Origin: Owenia fusiformis
Taxonomy: Eukaryota > Annelida > Polychaeta > Sabellida > Oweniidae
Length of the DNA stretch: 64,000 nucleotides
Direction: 5' to 3'
Assembly (NCBI GenBank): GCA_903813345.2
Contig: CAIIXF020000012.1
Location: 10,064,432 to 10,128,431, forward strand
Shown here one piece after another: positions 1 through 11,821 of this stretch; positions within the stretch are counted from its first letter, which is position 1; each line of letters begins with the position of its first letter. The notes below the pieces were generated by a model. It was not told where the DNA came from. It made no database searches and saw nothing but the letters and a program-made list of their open reading frames with translations. A program made the translations under genes and the position numbers.

Positions 1-512
1 ATTGAATATGGCATATTCGTTGCAGAATATGACATATATTTGCATGTATCGTGTTTACCCCGTTGTTCATATAATTATGATAAAATGTTATAATGCAAAT
101 TTTTCATCCTTCTTTAAAGGACTTCTTTTATGCTTAAATTCAGGAGAGAAGTGAAATACCCTTGGACCAAGGATGACATTTTTCAGTATACCTATTTTTG
201 CACTAATTGAGATTTCACTGTTTTTGAATTCAATACAATGAATTGTCAATAAATTGTAAACGTTCTGTATTGTGAAGTTCTTTGCCGATATTAATTCATG
301 TATATCACAAATATATTCCCAATATATAACAGCGCCGTGGTCTTTTGATTTCTCATTTTTAAGTTTTATTGACGAAAATAAAACATTGTAATGGACTGAA
401 AGAACCTATATGAATCCATTCGAGTTAAGGTCAGGAGATATAATGAAAATAGCCCAACGGTATGACCTAGACTGTTTTGTTGAATTAAGTGTATTATCGG
501 GTGACTTACAAG
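1..512. other. Upstream flank of amine oxidase copy 1 with a repeat fragment
   Basis: No coding exon is visible here. Bases 1-60 match, with small differences, the right part of the palindromic element at about 15060-15131 (shared pieces such as GAATATGACATA and TATCGTGTTTACC), so the window opens inside a second, cut-off copy of that element. The rest is AT-rich spacer leading to the TATA block at 513. Confidence 0.5.
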
Positions 513-519
513 TATAAAT
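513..519 (+). promoter_or_regulatory. TATA box of amine oxidase copy 1
   Basis: TATAAAT lies 61 bases before the ATG at 580. The surrounding block TATAAATGTGTACA-GCGT, and further on GAACAAC/GGACAACAT up to the start codon, recurs ahead of copy 2 at 11281-11347 with the same spacing. Conservation between the two copies while nearby intronic DNA has diverged supports a real core promoter. Transcription would start near 540-550 (inferred). Confidence 0.6.
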
Positions 520-579
520 GTGTACAGGCGTATCCATATACATGTTTTAATTTGGACAACATAATACAGACGATACATA

Positions 580-3500
580 ATGGAAAACACCGGCTATGAA
601 CTAGAGCATCCGAACGGAGAAGCACAGCAAGTAAGTTAAAAGCAATAGGAAACTACGCTTAAATATTCTAATCTTACATGGCTCTCGAAGTGAGTAAGTC
701 TGACAATAAACTGATTTTTCTGATTTGCTACTCCGTGGAGTTGCCGATTTTTGAATTGGCAATTGTGTCACAAGGTCTTTTAGCTAGACTCAATACTAGT
801 AAAAACTAGTAAAAACCTTGATTTAATATAATGTTACAATGTTTAATGCAATACTACTCTTTATTTTGATGTATCAAATAGTTCTTGAAAGAAAAACTTA
901 ATTGCTTTAAGATAAGTGTTGCACATGGTATTTCTCCATTGAAAAATCTCATGCTATCCATTGGTTTCAGTTCATTTTGGTCATCCAAATTCAATACCTT
1001 TAAAGTCCCTGGAGCAATCAACTTTTCCTTTTAGGAAATCGAACACGTCTCAAAGCACATTCTAATCATGCATTCAACAATATACATAACAGGTTGCATT
1101 TTTAGTGAAAATTAGGTCGACATTTTTGAAAAAGTATGTTGATTGGTCCATGGCCTTTTCAATATCTCTTAGGTCTGATTAACTAAATTATCATTATACC
1201 ACGATGAGATCCTGCTGCATTACTTATAATGTTACTGCATATATATATGTCATATTGACTGACTTGTAAGACCACTCAAAAATGCAAAAGTCGGAATGAA
1301 GAAAAACTGATGACAACGCTCATGTTTGCATCTTTTGCTTTGCTAATACTGACAAGATTACTTCCAGCAATTTAACGATTTGTGCCTTCAAATGTGTTCC
1401 TTAAATATAAAATAAAAACCAGTCTTGCTTCAAGACCCTGGACTATCTACACAATTGAATTGGCAATTGTGTCACAAGGTCTTTTAGCTAGACTCAATAC
1501 TAGTAAAAACCTTGATTTAATATAATGTTGAATCAAATACAGCTGTAAGTACTAAATCCTATAGGATGAGACCCTAAATTCAAAATTTTGGGTCATCGAT
1601 TACTTTTGATATGTATCAATAGTTACACAAATTGCAAGATTATCCAAGTGAAATATAAATTGAAATAGAGTAAAATAGAGTAGACATTTTGGGAAAACCC
1701 TCTTATTAATGATGATTTTAATGACTTTGTATTTATTTTAGGCTTCAAGTACAATCAACGTGCCCTACAATTCCCAGGAAGATTTTGAAAAAGACACTAC
1801 AAAAGAAAAAACGGCCCCTTGGAAAAATACATGCTTAACAGCATGCCTCGTTGTTACAGTTGCACTGCTTATAGCTGCACTTGCAGCGTTTGGCGTAGTT
1901 CGTAAGCATACATTTATCTCCCCATTATGTCAAATATACATGGCTTCACGCCATGAACTATATTCGACGGTCATTCACATGATATGACATACAATATACA
2001 CTCTCCATAATAAATTTGGCAACAGTAGTTTTTATTGGAAAGTATAAAAAGCATGTCAGTGTGTATTAATCTTATATTATTACAAGCCCCAATGCGTCTT
2101 ACAAAACGTATAAATACAAAATCCTTTTTTACTTTCCAGTTTGGCGTCTTGTAGAGCAGGAAAACAATACGTCAACAGGAGGTAAGCTCCCTTCTTCATA
2201 CTTTTGGTTTACGAAAAATACTTATTTATTTTACTCCCACTGATCGTAAATACGGATTTATTCACGAACTTGGACTCACGGACTAGTTGGACAGGAAAAT
2301 CCCGTTTAGTTAATAATCCCAACCACAGAAACGACATTGCATACACTTTTGCTAAACCGGCATTAATAAAGTAATAATATTTTGACCCAAAAATCAAGAC
2401 TCATGAAATCATGTATTACATCTCGACTCACTGGCAAAGGGTAGCATCATACCATGGCATACATTATCTGACATTTGGTTAAATTGGTTGTGTTCGGCAG
2501 GGTTCTATCTTTCAACTAACGACATGTATGAATAGAGGGTTTATTTCTTTTGACTGCAGTTAACGGTAATTGGGGAGAATGGGGCGACTGGGGTGAGTGT
2601 AATAAAACGTGTGGAGATGGCGGAGTGAGAAATAGAAGTAGATCCTGCAGTGATCCCTCACCGGAACACGGGGGCGATGCATGCCCGGGCTCTGGGGTGG
2701 AACACAAAACATGCACATTACCAAACTGCAGTACAGGTAATTTTGCGTATATATTCTCTGTCTACGTTTTTGCCAAGGTCTGTGTTGGAACACAAAACAT
2801 GCACATTACCAAACTGCTGTACAGGTAATTTTGTGTATATATTCTCAGTCTACGTCTTTGCCAAGGTCTGTGTTGGAACACAAAACATGCACATTACCAA
2901 ACTGCAGTACAGGTAATTTTGTGTATATATTCTCAGTCTACGTCTTTGCCAAGGTCTGTGTTGGAACACAAAACATGCACATTACCAAACTGCAGTACAG
3001 GTAAAATAGTGTTTATATTCTCAATGAATGTTTATGTCAGATCTTGATGGTTTGAAATTCCATGAAAACATTTTATGTGGAGATATAAATATATCAAAAG
3101 CATACCATTTGAGGCATAGTTTGAAGGTGTTGAGATTTCTACACCAGTTAATAGATTCAATATGTGCAGGTATCCTGTGAATTTACGGAATATAGTTAAT
3201 CAATTTACCAAACATCTCAATTTGATCTATCAGTCAAAGCACTCATTAAGTTACACAATACAATTTTATGCAAATCTATGTTTTTGACTAGAACTTGATT
3301 TGGGAGAGGCTTGCAAACCTGGCTATACGTGTGGTGATCCAAATGCTGAGTGCAGAGATGACGGTGATGGAGAAAAATGTACCTGTAAAGTGACGTTTGT
3401 TCAAAAGCAGTTTAATAATGTACAAGCATGCACAGAAACAACTACACGTAAGTAAAGCATAATTTAGATACAAAATTTAGATGACTGTTTCAGATATTTT

Positions 3501-5423
3501 TACTTCCTCCATCTTTCACTCAGAGGAGCTACATATAAAAGCATAAAGGAGATGTACGACGTATATCATATCTGAACGACACAATAGCGTCATTCCATGC
3601 GATAATGCCGCTGTGTTGTGGTATATGCGTGTGGTGAAAAAATATTCCCTTGGCTTCATATCTCTTATTATAGGCACGGCTTCAGTCCTCATATTGGGAG
3701 GTGGTATGGCTGGTGTTATGGCGGCAAAAACACTCCACGAAGCTGGTATCACGGATTACATTATAATAGAGGCTCAACCAAGGCTTGGAGGCAGAATTTC
3801 AGATATTAAATGGAATGGATACACCTTGGAACAGGGCGCGACATGGATACATGGCTTAGATGGAAATCCTATGTGGGATCTTGCTCAAAAGTATAATCTA
3901 AGTGGATTTATAACAGATTACGAAGACTATATTGCACGAGACGCAAACGGAAATGACGTCACTGAAGAATTTGATTTGGCTTATGAACGCCTTTTGCCTG
4001 CTCAGGAGTTTGAATACGATTTGACCATAGATAAGCTTGAAAACAACAGTAGTGATATTACTAAAAAAGTTGCACTTCGACTGGGTGGTTGGAGTGCAAA
4101 ATCAAGCTATGATTATGCTGCTCAATACTACGATTATGATTATGATTATGCAGAAGATATCGACATACTTTCTCTAAGATACAACTTATTGAACACCTAC
4201 GAGGACTTCGGGGATGGCGATTATCATGTTCTGGATTCCAGGGGATATCGTCATTTGGTACAGGCAACGGCCGATGAATTCCTCAATGGAACTAATCTCA
4301 TGCTTAACAAAACTGTGTCCAAAGTTGACACTTTACCAAACCGGGTAAGAGTAACACTTCAGTCGGGAGAAAAACTTGAAGCATCCTATGCGATAATGAC
4401 ATTTAGTATTGGTGTATTACAAAATGAGCTAATCACGTTTGAGCCACCCCTGTCATCTAAAAAGAATGAGGCCATACATTCATTCCAACTGTCTCCCTAC
4501 AAGAGAACTGTTCTGAAATTTCCCTATGCCTTTTGGGATGAGAATGAGTTCATAGTTCATACGCCTGAAACACCAGGACATTACGTCATCTGGGAAAACT
4601 ATAACCATGCCAAAATATATCCAGGTAATTTTCTGAATCATACTTTCAATGAAATGTGATTGTCAAAACATTCAAATTTGATGCCTCTATAGAACAACAA
4701 TTATGCAAGAGGTATGGATTCTCGACACCTGCTTAGGAGGATCCAATTATGGTAGGGGGCATGAATGTAGAAGTACTTCGGAAAATTATTTTTTTAGATA
4801 TATGTCTTCCATCAATGAATGTGCTTTAAAGATCGACATCAATTGAATTATCACTTGAATTATCAAAAAAATGAAAAGTGTAGGCCTACATCTCTCTCTT
4901 ATTAAAAATACAACCCCATTTTATATGCCTTTTTATAATTTTTTTTTATAATTTTTTTATTTCAATGAATAGTAATTCTACATAGCAACGTCGTGATACA
5001 AATAAAATGCACAATCTTCTTAATGACACATTTGATGTTTACACATTTAATGTTTCAGGTTCGAACATTATTATGTCCACACTTACTGGGGATGAGGTGA
5101 GACGTGTAGCTCTCCTTACAGAAGCAGAAATCGTCGCTGAAAACATGGGCGTTCTACGGTCGATGTACGGCGCTGGTATTCCAGACCCAGAATCTGCATT
5201 GATCAGCAGCTGGGAAGATAATCCTACGACAATGGGTGCATATAGTAGCTGGCCAATAGGATTCAACTCTGATGACCATGATGTTATGAGGTCACCAATT
5301 AGAAATTTGCATTTTGCTGGGGAGCACAATAATGCCCGTTACAATGGCTGTACACACGCGGGGTATTTCTCCGGTGTTGAAACTGCAACTCAAGTAGTCC
5401 AATGTATTGAATATGGTTGCTGA
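580..5423 (+). CDS. Membrane-anchored TSP1/EGF-like polyamine oxidase (copy 1, intact)
   Basis: Spliced model, seven exons: 580-630, 1742-1901, 2140-2181, 2560-2736, 3292-3447, 3674-4624, 5059-5423. All introns are GT-AG and the frame is open (633 aa). Residues 1-47 are a charged tail; a hydrophobic helix at about 48-72 lacks a cleavable signal look, so a type II membrane protein is inferred. Residues 86-143 form a TSP1 repeat (WGEWGDWGEC, then CNKTCGDGG, RNRSRSC). Residues 144-195 form a six-cysteine EGF-like module (GEACKPGYTC, CTCK). Residues 197-633 are a flavin amine oxidase: GGGMAG at 204-209, Glu228 for the FAD ribose, WIHG with His255 as in animal polyamine and spermine oxidases, LKFP, and a C-terminal FAD motif around FAGEH. 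The stretch YDYAAQYYDYDYDYAED and the following RGY resemble maize-type apoplastic polyamine oxidases. Likely oxidises polyamines outside the cell, releasing H2O2 (inferred). Oddity: THAGYFSG where copies 2 and 3 have THGAYFSG. Confidence 0.88.
757..830 (+). repeat. Direct repeat in intron 1 (second copy 1455-1530)
   Basis: A stretch beginning GAATTGGCAATTGTGTCACA occurs at about 757-830 and again at about 1455-1530, ending in CTTGATTTAATATAATGTT both times. The two copies are about 700 bases apart inside intron 1 (631-1741). They are nearly identical, so the duplication is recent. The rest of intron 1 shows nothing recognisable. Confidence 0.75.
2648..3048 (+). repeat. 88-bp tandem repeat spanning the TSP1 exon donor
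   Basis: The last part of the TSP1 exon (from GGAACACAAAACATGC), its donor and about 40 intronic bases are repeated with a period of exactly 88 bases. Donor GT positions are 2737, 2825, 2913 and 3001. Only the first copy is joined to the full exon. 88 is not a multiple of 3, and read-through after 2736 soon meets a stop, so the later donors look like decoys. Copy 2 of the gene has a single junction here (14565). Confidence 0.85.
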
Positions 5424-5827
5424 TGAATGCCTGGTGTCTTTTACATTTGCACTCTTTAGTACTTCTGCTTCTGTTCAAATGATAAGCAATATCAATTGTA
5501 CCGAATTTACACACGGCATCGTCTTCGCAATATGGATACTACCTCAAGACAATGAAAGTCAATTTCTAATTGGCAATAACGATTAATAATTAGACAGTAA
5601 AATTGCAGAAGCACTATAAAGGCTATGGAAAGGTCAACTAAGATCAAGATCAATATATACCGTGTGGGCATTAAAAATGGACCGTACGTTGACACCCGAC
5701 ATGCATCTTTGAGACCCTTAACATCAGCTTCTTCAAATGTGCATGTCAAAAGCCATCATTTCCCGAGTTTTCCGGCAAAATTTCATTGTCATCCTGCGGT
5801 AATTCTATTCATGGGATCAAAATAGAA

Positions 5828-5833
5828 AATAAA
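5828..5833 (+). terminator. Possible poly(A) signal for amine oxidase copy 1
   Basis: AATAAA lies 405 bases after the stop codon, a plausible 3' UTR length. In AT-rich DNA such hexamers are frequent, so this rests on position only. Confidence 0.35.
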
Positions 5834-6149
5834 GAGTCAAAATGCATGTTCCGGACATTTTAAAATGATTTGATGCCCGTCCGATATGTACATGTATGCA
5901 TCATTTCCCTAAACTTTATACCCCAATAATTGTGAATTTATCACTTAGGAACAATGTCACAGGGTATACAAAACACTACCCTTATCTGATGCCATTGGGT
6001 CCTGGTAAAAGAGTTCGAATCATTTCGATGTTTTAGGCCCTTTTTCGTTGGCAGGTTTCAGTTTATAAATTTATTGCTCCGTTGGTTACAAAATTTTAAG
6101 ATAAACAAAAATTTTAAAATAACTAAATGAAAATAATTTTATTCAAAAG

Positions 6150-6300
6150 AGTTCACTGAAAGACACATAATGATTGAATTAGCGTCTAACACTGTATTGT
6201 TCATATATTCATATTGTTCATTTTGTGGTACCAGACCAATGTAACATGAAATATGGTTATAACTGGAGAGATCCATCATGCTTTCATGTTGCTAAAGTAT
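6150..6300 (-). repeat. Relic copy of the secreted-protein gene promoter
   Basis: The stretch GTTCACTGAAAGACA ... GTGGTACC ... AGATCCATCATG at 6150-6300 parallels the region just upstream of the - strand gene at 9500-9640 (TTCACTTGAAAGATAGACA ... ATGGTACC ... AGATCCATCATG) in the same orientation and order. The TATAAAAG of the real promoter is not kept and no coding exon follows, so this looks like a decayed duplicate of the promoter and 5' UTR. Confidence 0.45.
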
Positions 6301-7246
6301 TGTATTCATCCGACATATCATTCATAGGTTGCAATGGTTAGTTTTGGCATTCTATTTCATCATGTCTATGGTTTCATATGCATGGTATATTTGGTTGGTT
6401 TTGGTATTGTTTTATCATGTCAATGGTTTCATGGTATATTTCCCACTAAACACACAAGAGTCAAATCGTGTTCAGTAATTTTCAACAATCAAATGTAATA
6501 CTAAAAAAAACAACGACACGATTGAACTTTCAATTTTGTGCAAAAGTCGATGGAGTTTTCAACAATCTCAGGAAAACAGTCTTTTAAATTTCTACAATGT
6601 AAGAATATGGCGCTATTATCAGTCCCAGACATGTACGAGGGGTGATGATAAAGTTCTCATAATATCTCTCTAAATTCTTTATTGTTCAATATATTCTTAT
6701 GAGATTTTCACAAAATGTGCAACATAGAATGTTGTAATCCAGCAAAAATATTAAAAATAAAAAATATTTATTAATAACAAATGGTTGCCATAGTAACCAG
6801 AAATCAATTTGAAAAGAATTTAAACCCATTCGTTGGACCAGGGCGGAAATGACCACTATGACCCACCACTATTGTTCGAGTCAATATACCAAAATACCTT
6901 CAGGCACATGGTCAGGGGGTGGTCGACCCCCCCCCCCCCCCCCCCGCGCCCCTAACCAAAAGTTATTTCCAAATTATGTAGTTTTTCACCATTCTTAGCA
7001 CCTTTCGACTAAAATTGGCGTATCCTACCATATCTATATCATCACTGATCATGAGCAACAAGCGTTTTAGCATCTAAGGTATAATACGATAATCAAGCAT
7101 CAGATTCAAATTTTAAAGTTTTCAATTTATTTTTTATTCTTTTCAAATAAATGTACATTCAAGTCGTAAATGAATTATTGGGAAAAGTTCATGAAGTGAT
7201 AAAAGATGATCATTATGATAACTGAATATTCTGGATGTTGTTTATT

Positions 7247-9489
7247 TTATTGTCCAGCATTCAATATGCATTTTCTGTTAGCCGCGCAGCTGTCTTTGTT
7301 GCTAACGCACGGTGTCATTACAGCTTTCAAACTTGCAGTGAACTCTCCTTTCCTTGCTTTCTTGGTGACAAAGCCACTGAAGTATTGTGGTGATTCACCT
7401 TTTACTATGCCAAGTCGCTTCGTGTTGTCTAACCTGAATGAAGAAAATCGGATTATTCAAACAGATTTTACCTTCCTCAAAACAAAACAGGAATCAAAAC
7501 TCTTTATCTTAGACCATTCATATGGAGTGAAATAAAAGGTCAGACTCCATTCCCCTCCATAAGACCTTGGTTAAAGTACTATTACTGACTTGCACGAGAA
7601 AGGTCAATCTTAATAACATACTTTATCTCGGCCTTCAACTTCTTGTGTCCCATCTCCGCCCTTCGGATAAATGTACAGGAGTAGGTGATGTTCACAATAT
7701 GTCCTGGTCTGATGTGATCAGGTTTCCTTGGGTCTTGTCCGTGGCAGTTCAGACTACATATAACCACTTCCACAGCAACTAAAAGACGAATATACATCTA
7801 TAAGTCTTAAACATGGTATTATAATCATTGAAATATTACATATTTGTTAAAATGGTTTATTTGTGTGAGTTCAGATGATTCATATACCCGTGTTTTGTTT
7901 TTGTTTTCCGATCATAATTCCTATTTTATCTTGGCATAGAACTGATTATTTCAAGTATATAGTTCGATATCACATTTGCTTGCATTATACCTTGGCATTG
8001 TCCATTTCTGCAGAACATATTCCCTTGGCATTCGGGGCTCCTTCCACAACGAGTGTCAGGCCCGTGTTTCAACTCACATTTGCCTTTCTGTGTTCCCGCA
8101 GTGCCTCCAACAGAACAGTACTTGTTTTTGCCATTCTCGTATTGTAGGCAGTCATTGTCAACTCTGCATGTCTCCTCACATATTCCTACGAATATTCATT
8201 AAAAATAATCTGGTGTAGTTTTATGATTGGAAATTATATCAATAAAAGAGTTATAAAATCAAATTTTACTTTAAAAAATAAGCTTTTTATCTTATTAATG
8301 CTATTTTGATTTTGACATCTTTCATATTTTATTTTGGTTGTAGCGTTTTACCTTTTTTGAATTCTCTTAATAAACAATCAAGCTAAATGATAAATAAAGT
8401 AGCATGTATATGCTGCATCTAGCATGTTAATAAAATGTTCCTATTCACCGTTTCCAAAGGGCACACATTTGGAGAGACCTTTACATTCATCATTCTTCTT
8501 ACAGGGTTCTCCTACTTCTATCATACGTTCACATGTTCCCTGATTACACCAATATTCATGCTGGCAATTTATGGAGAATTTGCATGGTCTTCCAGTGGTA
8601 GTGCGAGTGTTTTTCGACGGTTGGCATTCCTTAGCACATTTCTGTTCACAAGTCGCCTCACATTCCTCTTCACATGTTTGTCCGAACACCCCTTTTTACA
8701 AAAATACACACATTTGAACCATTTTGCAACCGATTATATAAAGCTAGTCAGAAAAACGAAAACACTGCTTGAAGAGAAACCTAACTTTGAACTCATTTTA
8801 TATCATAAACTTAAAAGCGTCAAGGGAAGATGTCATCCCCTGTCGTCAAGTCATTTGGAAAAAAATCTAAAAATTTAACACATCGTCAATTTAATGGTCA
8901 TCTTTTGAATGGTAACAATATAATTTGAAAATATATATATAAACTTTCATCTATATAAATTAGAAAACACATCAAACACTTGTTTTGTTCTTGGTATCAT
9001 GTTTCCAGAGTGAAATGAAACATATTTTCTAACCTCATTGGAACAAAACGAAATAAACACAACATGCTTAGGTCTCTCATTAATGTAATTGTACAAAGGA
9101 AATTTTGGTTGATTTTAAAAAAGTATCTTGTTAACGAAATAAAAGGTTTATCTTGATTTTTATCCAACAAGGTTCCAACAAGGTTCGGAAAGACATTTTA
9201 TTTCATTCTCAATAATTGGTAGAACGGGGCAAAAACAATTGCACTAAAAAAACAAAAAAATGTTTACAAAAACAGTTATATAAAATATTTCTAAATAATT
9301 TTCGCATTAAATTGTTATCAATCAGTTAACATTACATAAAATACCGTGTTTTTTTACAGAATGTTTTCAATGATTGATTTAAGAGAAAAACATTGTTGAA
9401 TTCAGTCCTCCATATCGATACCACTCCTTTACATATTATTTAGACTCACCTGTTATTGCTAAAGCGGCAAAGACGACGAAGCTTCTCAT
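7247..9489 (-). CDS. Secreted cysteine-rich protein, function unknown
   Basis: Spliced - strand model in transcription order: 9450-9489, 8449-8691, 7991-8185, 7622-7778, 7247-7433. All junctions are GT-AG and phases agree (822 bases, 273 aa). It starts MRSFVVFAALAITG, a short signal peptide. Residues about 15-160 are cysteine-dense: an opening run with pattern C-x3-C-x3-C-x3-C-x3-C, then EB/Dickkopf-like pieces such as GEPCKKNDECKGLSKC and GNMFCRNGQC. The last two exons encode a separate domain with alternating hydrophobic strands (VAVEVVICSLNC, GFVTKKARKGEFTASLKAVM) ending with three cysteines near the C-terminus; a netrin-like fold is conceivable but unproven. If the last intron is retained, the frame ends at 7582 instead. 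Not related to the flanking oxidases. The family was not recognised. Confidence 0.7.
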
Positions 9490-9545
9490 GTTGATGTCGA
9501 TTTTTTTCACTTGAAAGATAGACATGGAATTGTTAACTGGATGTG

Positions 9546-9553
9546 CTTTTATA
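9546..9553 (-). promoter_or_regulatory. TATA box of the secreted cysteine-rich gene
   Basis: Read on the - strand, TATAAAAG ends 57 bases before the ATG (9489). It is a near-consensus TATA box at an ordinary distance for a short 5' UTR. The block upstream of it (9560-9640) has a decayed copy at 6220-6300. Confidence 0.6.
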
Positions 9554-9559
9554 CCATCG

Positions 9560-11278
9560 ATGGTTATGGTACCGGACCTATGGGACATGACGTGTGGCTA
9601 CAATTGTGGACAGATCCATCATGATTTCATGATGCTTGGTAAATCGTGTTGCAGTTAGACGATATATCATTTATATAATTCAATGCACGATGATTTTATT
9701 AACTTATTAATTTTATCATTCTGTTTACTATACATTTATCGCTTATTTTTTAATATTTCATATACACATACTGAGATCAGTTCATGGTGAATTGCTGTCA
9801 ATTATAAAACGAAATATTCACTCAATAATCGACCATCGTATCATCGCCGTTTTATTGCTCATTATCCGAAACAAATACAAGGAATACCTGATATGTTTCT
9901 CGTTTAATTCGAGCGCTTTTTAGCAATTCCAGAAAAATTTAATCTGTGTTGAAATTAAAATGAAAGCTCCCGCAATCCCTAAATTTTCAATGTTTCAATA
10001 TTTTTTAAGCTGTCAATATCGATGTTTCTCGACCCCGCTTGATGATCTTGATGACAGATCTGCACTTTTAACCTATATCGTTTATGTAACTTAAGTGAGG
10101 AATTAAATCGACGATTCTGTTGCCTTCTGAGCTATTTTTTCGCAAACATGTACATTTTCTAAAACATAAGATACTGATACACGTTCATGAGAAAAATGTC
10201 ATTGGGATTCTGCCTATAGCGCGTGAAGTATGGGAAAAAAAATCGTACCTTTTGTTACCGAAACGACCCGCGGGCAAGTGCTTACAAAATTCAATCAGAT
10301 TTTCACTGTCCTTCTAGCTTGAATGAAAATTAATGGAAAATGACACGTGACACATGACAAACTTCTGCACATATGCATTGACCTACATTTTTTCTTCCTA
10401 GAAACCAAAGTTTGTTTACATCTAATCATAACACAAATGTAGGGTTACCTTTTAAATAAAAAACTCCCATAAAACACACATAAAACCAATTAATTGAATA
10501 TTATTTGTTATTAAAGTCTATGATTGAATCAAACAAAGAAAACAAAAATATATGAGGTAAGATATAAATATTGGCCTAGTGTTGTGCTTGTATTGACTTT
10601 GAGGGATGGGGCTTAAAGGGGTAGTCGGAGGTAGGTTTCACCCTGAAATATCGAAGCAAGCTTTTAAAATAATGACCAATAAAAAAGTTTTGATATGGTG
10701 TAATATAATTATAATTAATAAGTTTGTAAGTTATTATTTTAATGTTTGTTGTTTATAAGTGCAATGTTTGATACCAATATGTAATGTTTGTAACCTATTA
10801 AATGTTTGGGTGTAATCACAAGTCGTTGTTTTTTGTATTAATTGAAACGTATTCACGTCCCCTAATAATTAGCCCAATATTTTCTTTAAAAGCGTGTTAT
10901 TCTACCTAGTACACTACATTCGTTAAATATACATTAAATATAAAGTATATGCTTTATTTTATTTACTCTACATTCGTTAAATATACATTAAATATAAAGT
11001 ATATGCTTTATTTAGATTATGCTGTAATACAGTTCTGTGGATTTGCTGGAAAATATAAGAATTATCAGCGAAAATATTTACAATTTAAAATTTTGTGGAC
11101 TATAATTATAAACCGTAAACGGGGAAATATTTCAATTTTCGAAAATTTGTGAAATAACAAAAGAGAACAGTGGATGCCGTATATGTTACGTAATAGTTGG
11201 TGATGGTATAAACAGAGTGCATTGGACTTTTTGGCTATAAGCGCATTTAATTTGTTAAATTTAGTGTATCGTGAAGCG
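9560..11278. other. Intergenic region between secreted gene and oxidase copy 2
   Basis: No coding exon is supported. A direct tandem duplication (starting CTACATTCGTTAAATATACA, period about 56) lies at roughly 10913-11015. The rest is AT-rich spacer. Confidence 0.45.
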
Positions 11279-11287
11279 TATATAAAT
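11279..11287 (+). promoter_or_regulatory. TATA box of amine oxidase copy 2
   Basis: TATATAAAT, followed by GTGTACATGCGT, stands about 60 bases before the ATG at 11347. The block matches the one at 513-580 in copy 1, including a GAACAACAT/GGACAACAT element before the start codon. Confidence 0.6.
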
Positions 11288-11821
11288 GTGTACATGCGTG
11301 TATGTATATATTTCCTTTTGAACAACATTAATTAAGACTATACAAAATGGAAAACGCCGGCTATGAACAAGAGGATCCGAACGGAGAACCACAGCAAGTA
11401 AGTTGTATCAGGAAGTATTAACGCGCTAGGAGACTATACTGGACTATTTTCTATGTAGGATTTTTGCAACAATCAACTGACTTCTGATATTAAGTTATTA
11501 ATTGCTTTCATGATTTGAGGTTTCGATATTGTTTTGAAATCATTAACCAGAAACGTGTTACGGGCTAGCGCTACTAAGCATGTATTCGACATTTGATAAT
11601 TCCCATTACAGCAAATTTGTGTTTATGTCATCACATCACATCAAATGCAGTGCATTTATTTTTAGTATGTTTTTTTTATTAAGATATATTTGTTTCATTA
11701 TAAAAAATCTTAAATAAATCTCCGTCGTCCGAAGGCATTATAGATGAGTAGGACTGTACAAGAATATTAACAACTACACTATTATGATCAAGGTCAGAGG
11801 GTTCACTCTACACATAGGGTT

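Larger units (their letters stand above)
5424..7246. other. Intergenic region after amine oxidase copy 1
   Basis: No coding exon is supported. A possible poly(A) signal AATAAA for copy 1 sits at 5828-5833. A run of 19 C lies at 6927-6945, followed by a fragment (GTAGTTTTTCACCATTCTTAGCAC) that recurs in diverged form at about 13360-13395 and, within 29440-29520, inside ANKFY1; this marks a dispersed repeat. The block at 6150-6300 is described separately. Confidence 0.45.

Noticed and set aside
2550-2916. TSP1 exon continuing through the 88-bp repeats as one long exon
   Set aside because: 88 is not a multiple of three and the frame ends within the repeats. The first donor matches the paralogue.
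7206-7535. 109-codon + strand frame
   Set aside because: Antisense of the last exon of the - strand gene, which has an acceptor in the right phase.
8435-8878. 147-codon + strand frame
   Set aside because: It is the antisense of exon 2 of the secreted cysteine-rich gene. The - strand has the cysteine pattern and splice sites.
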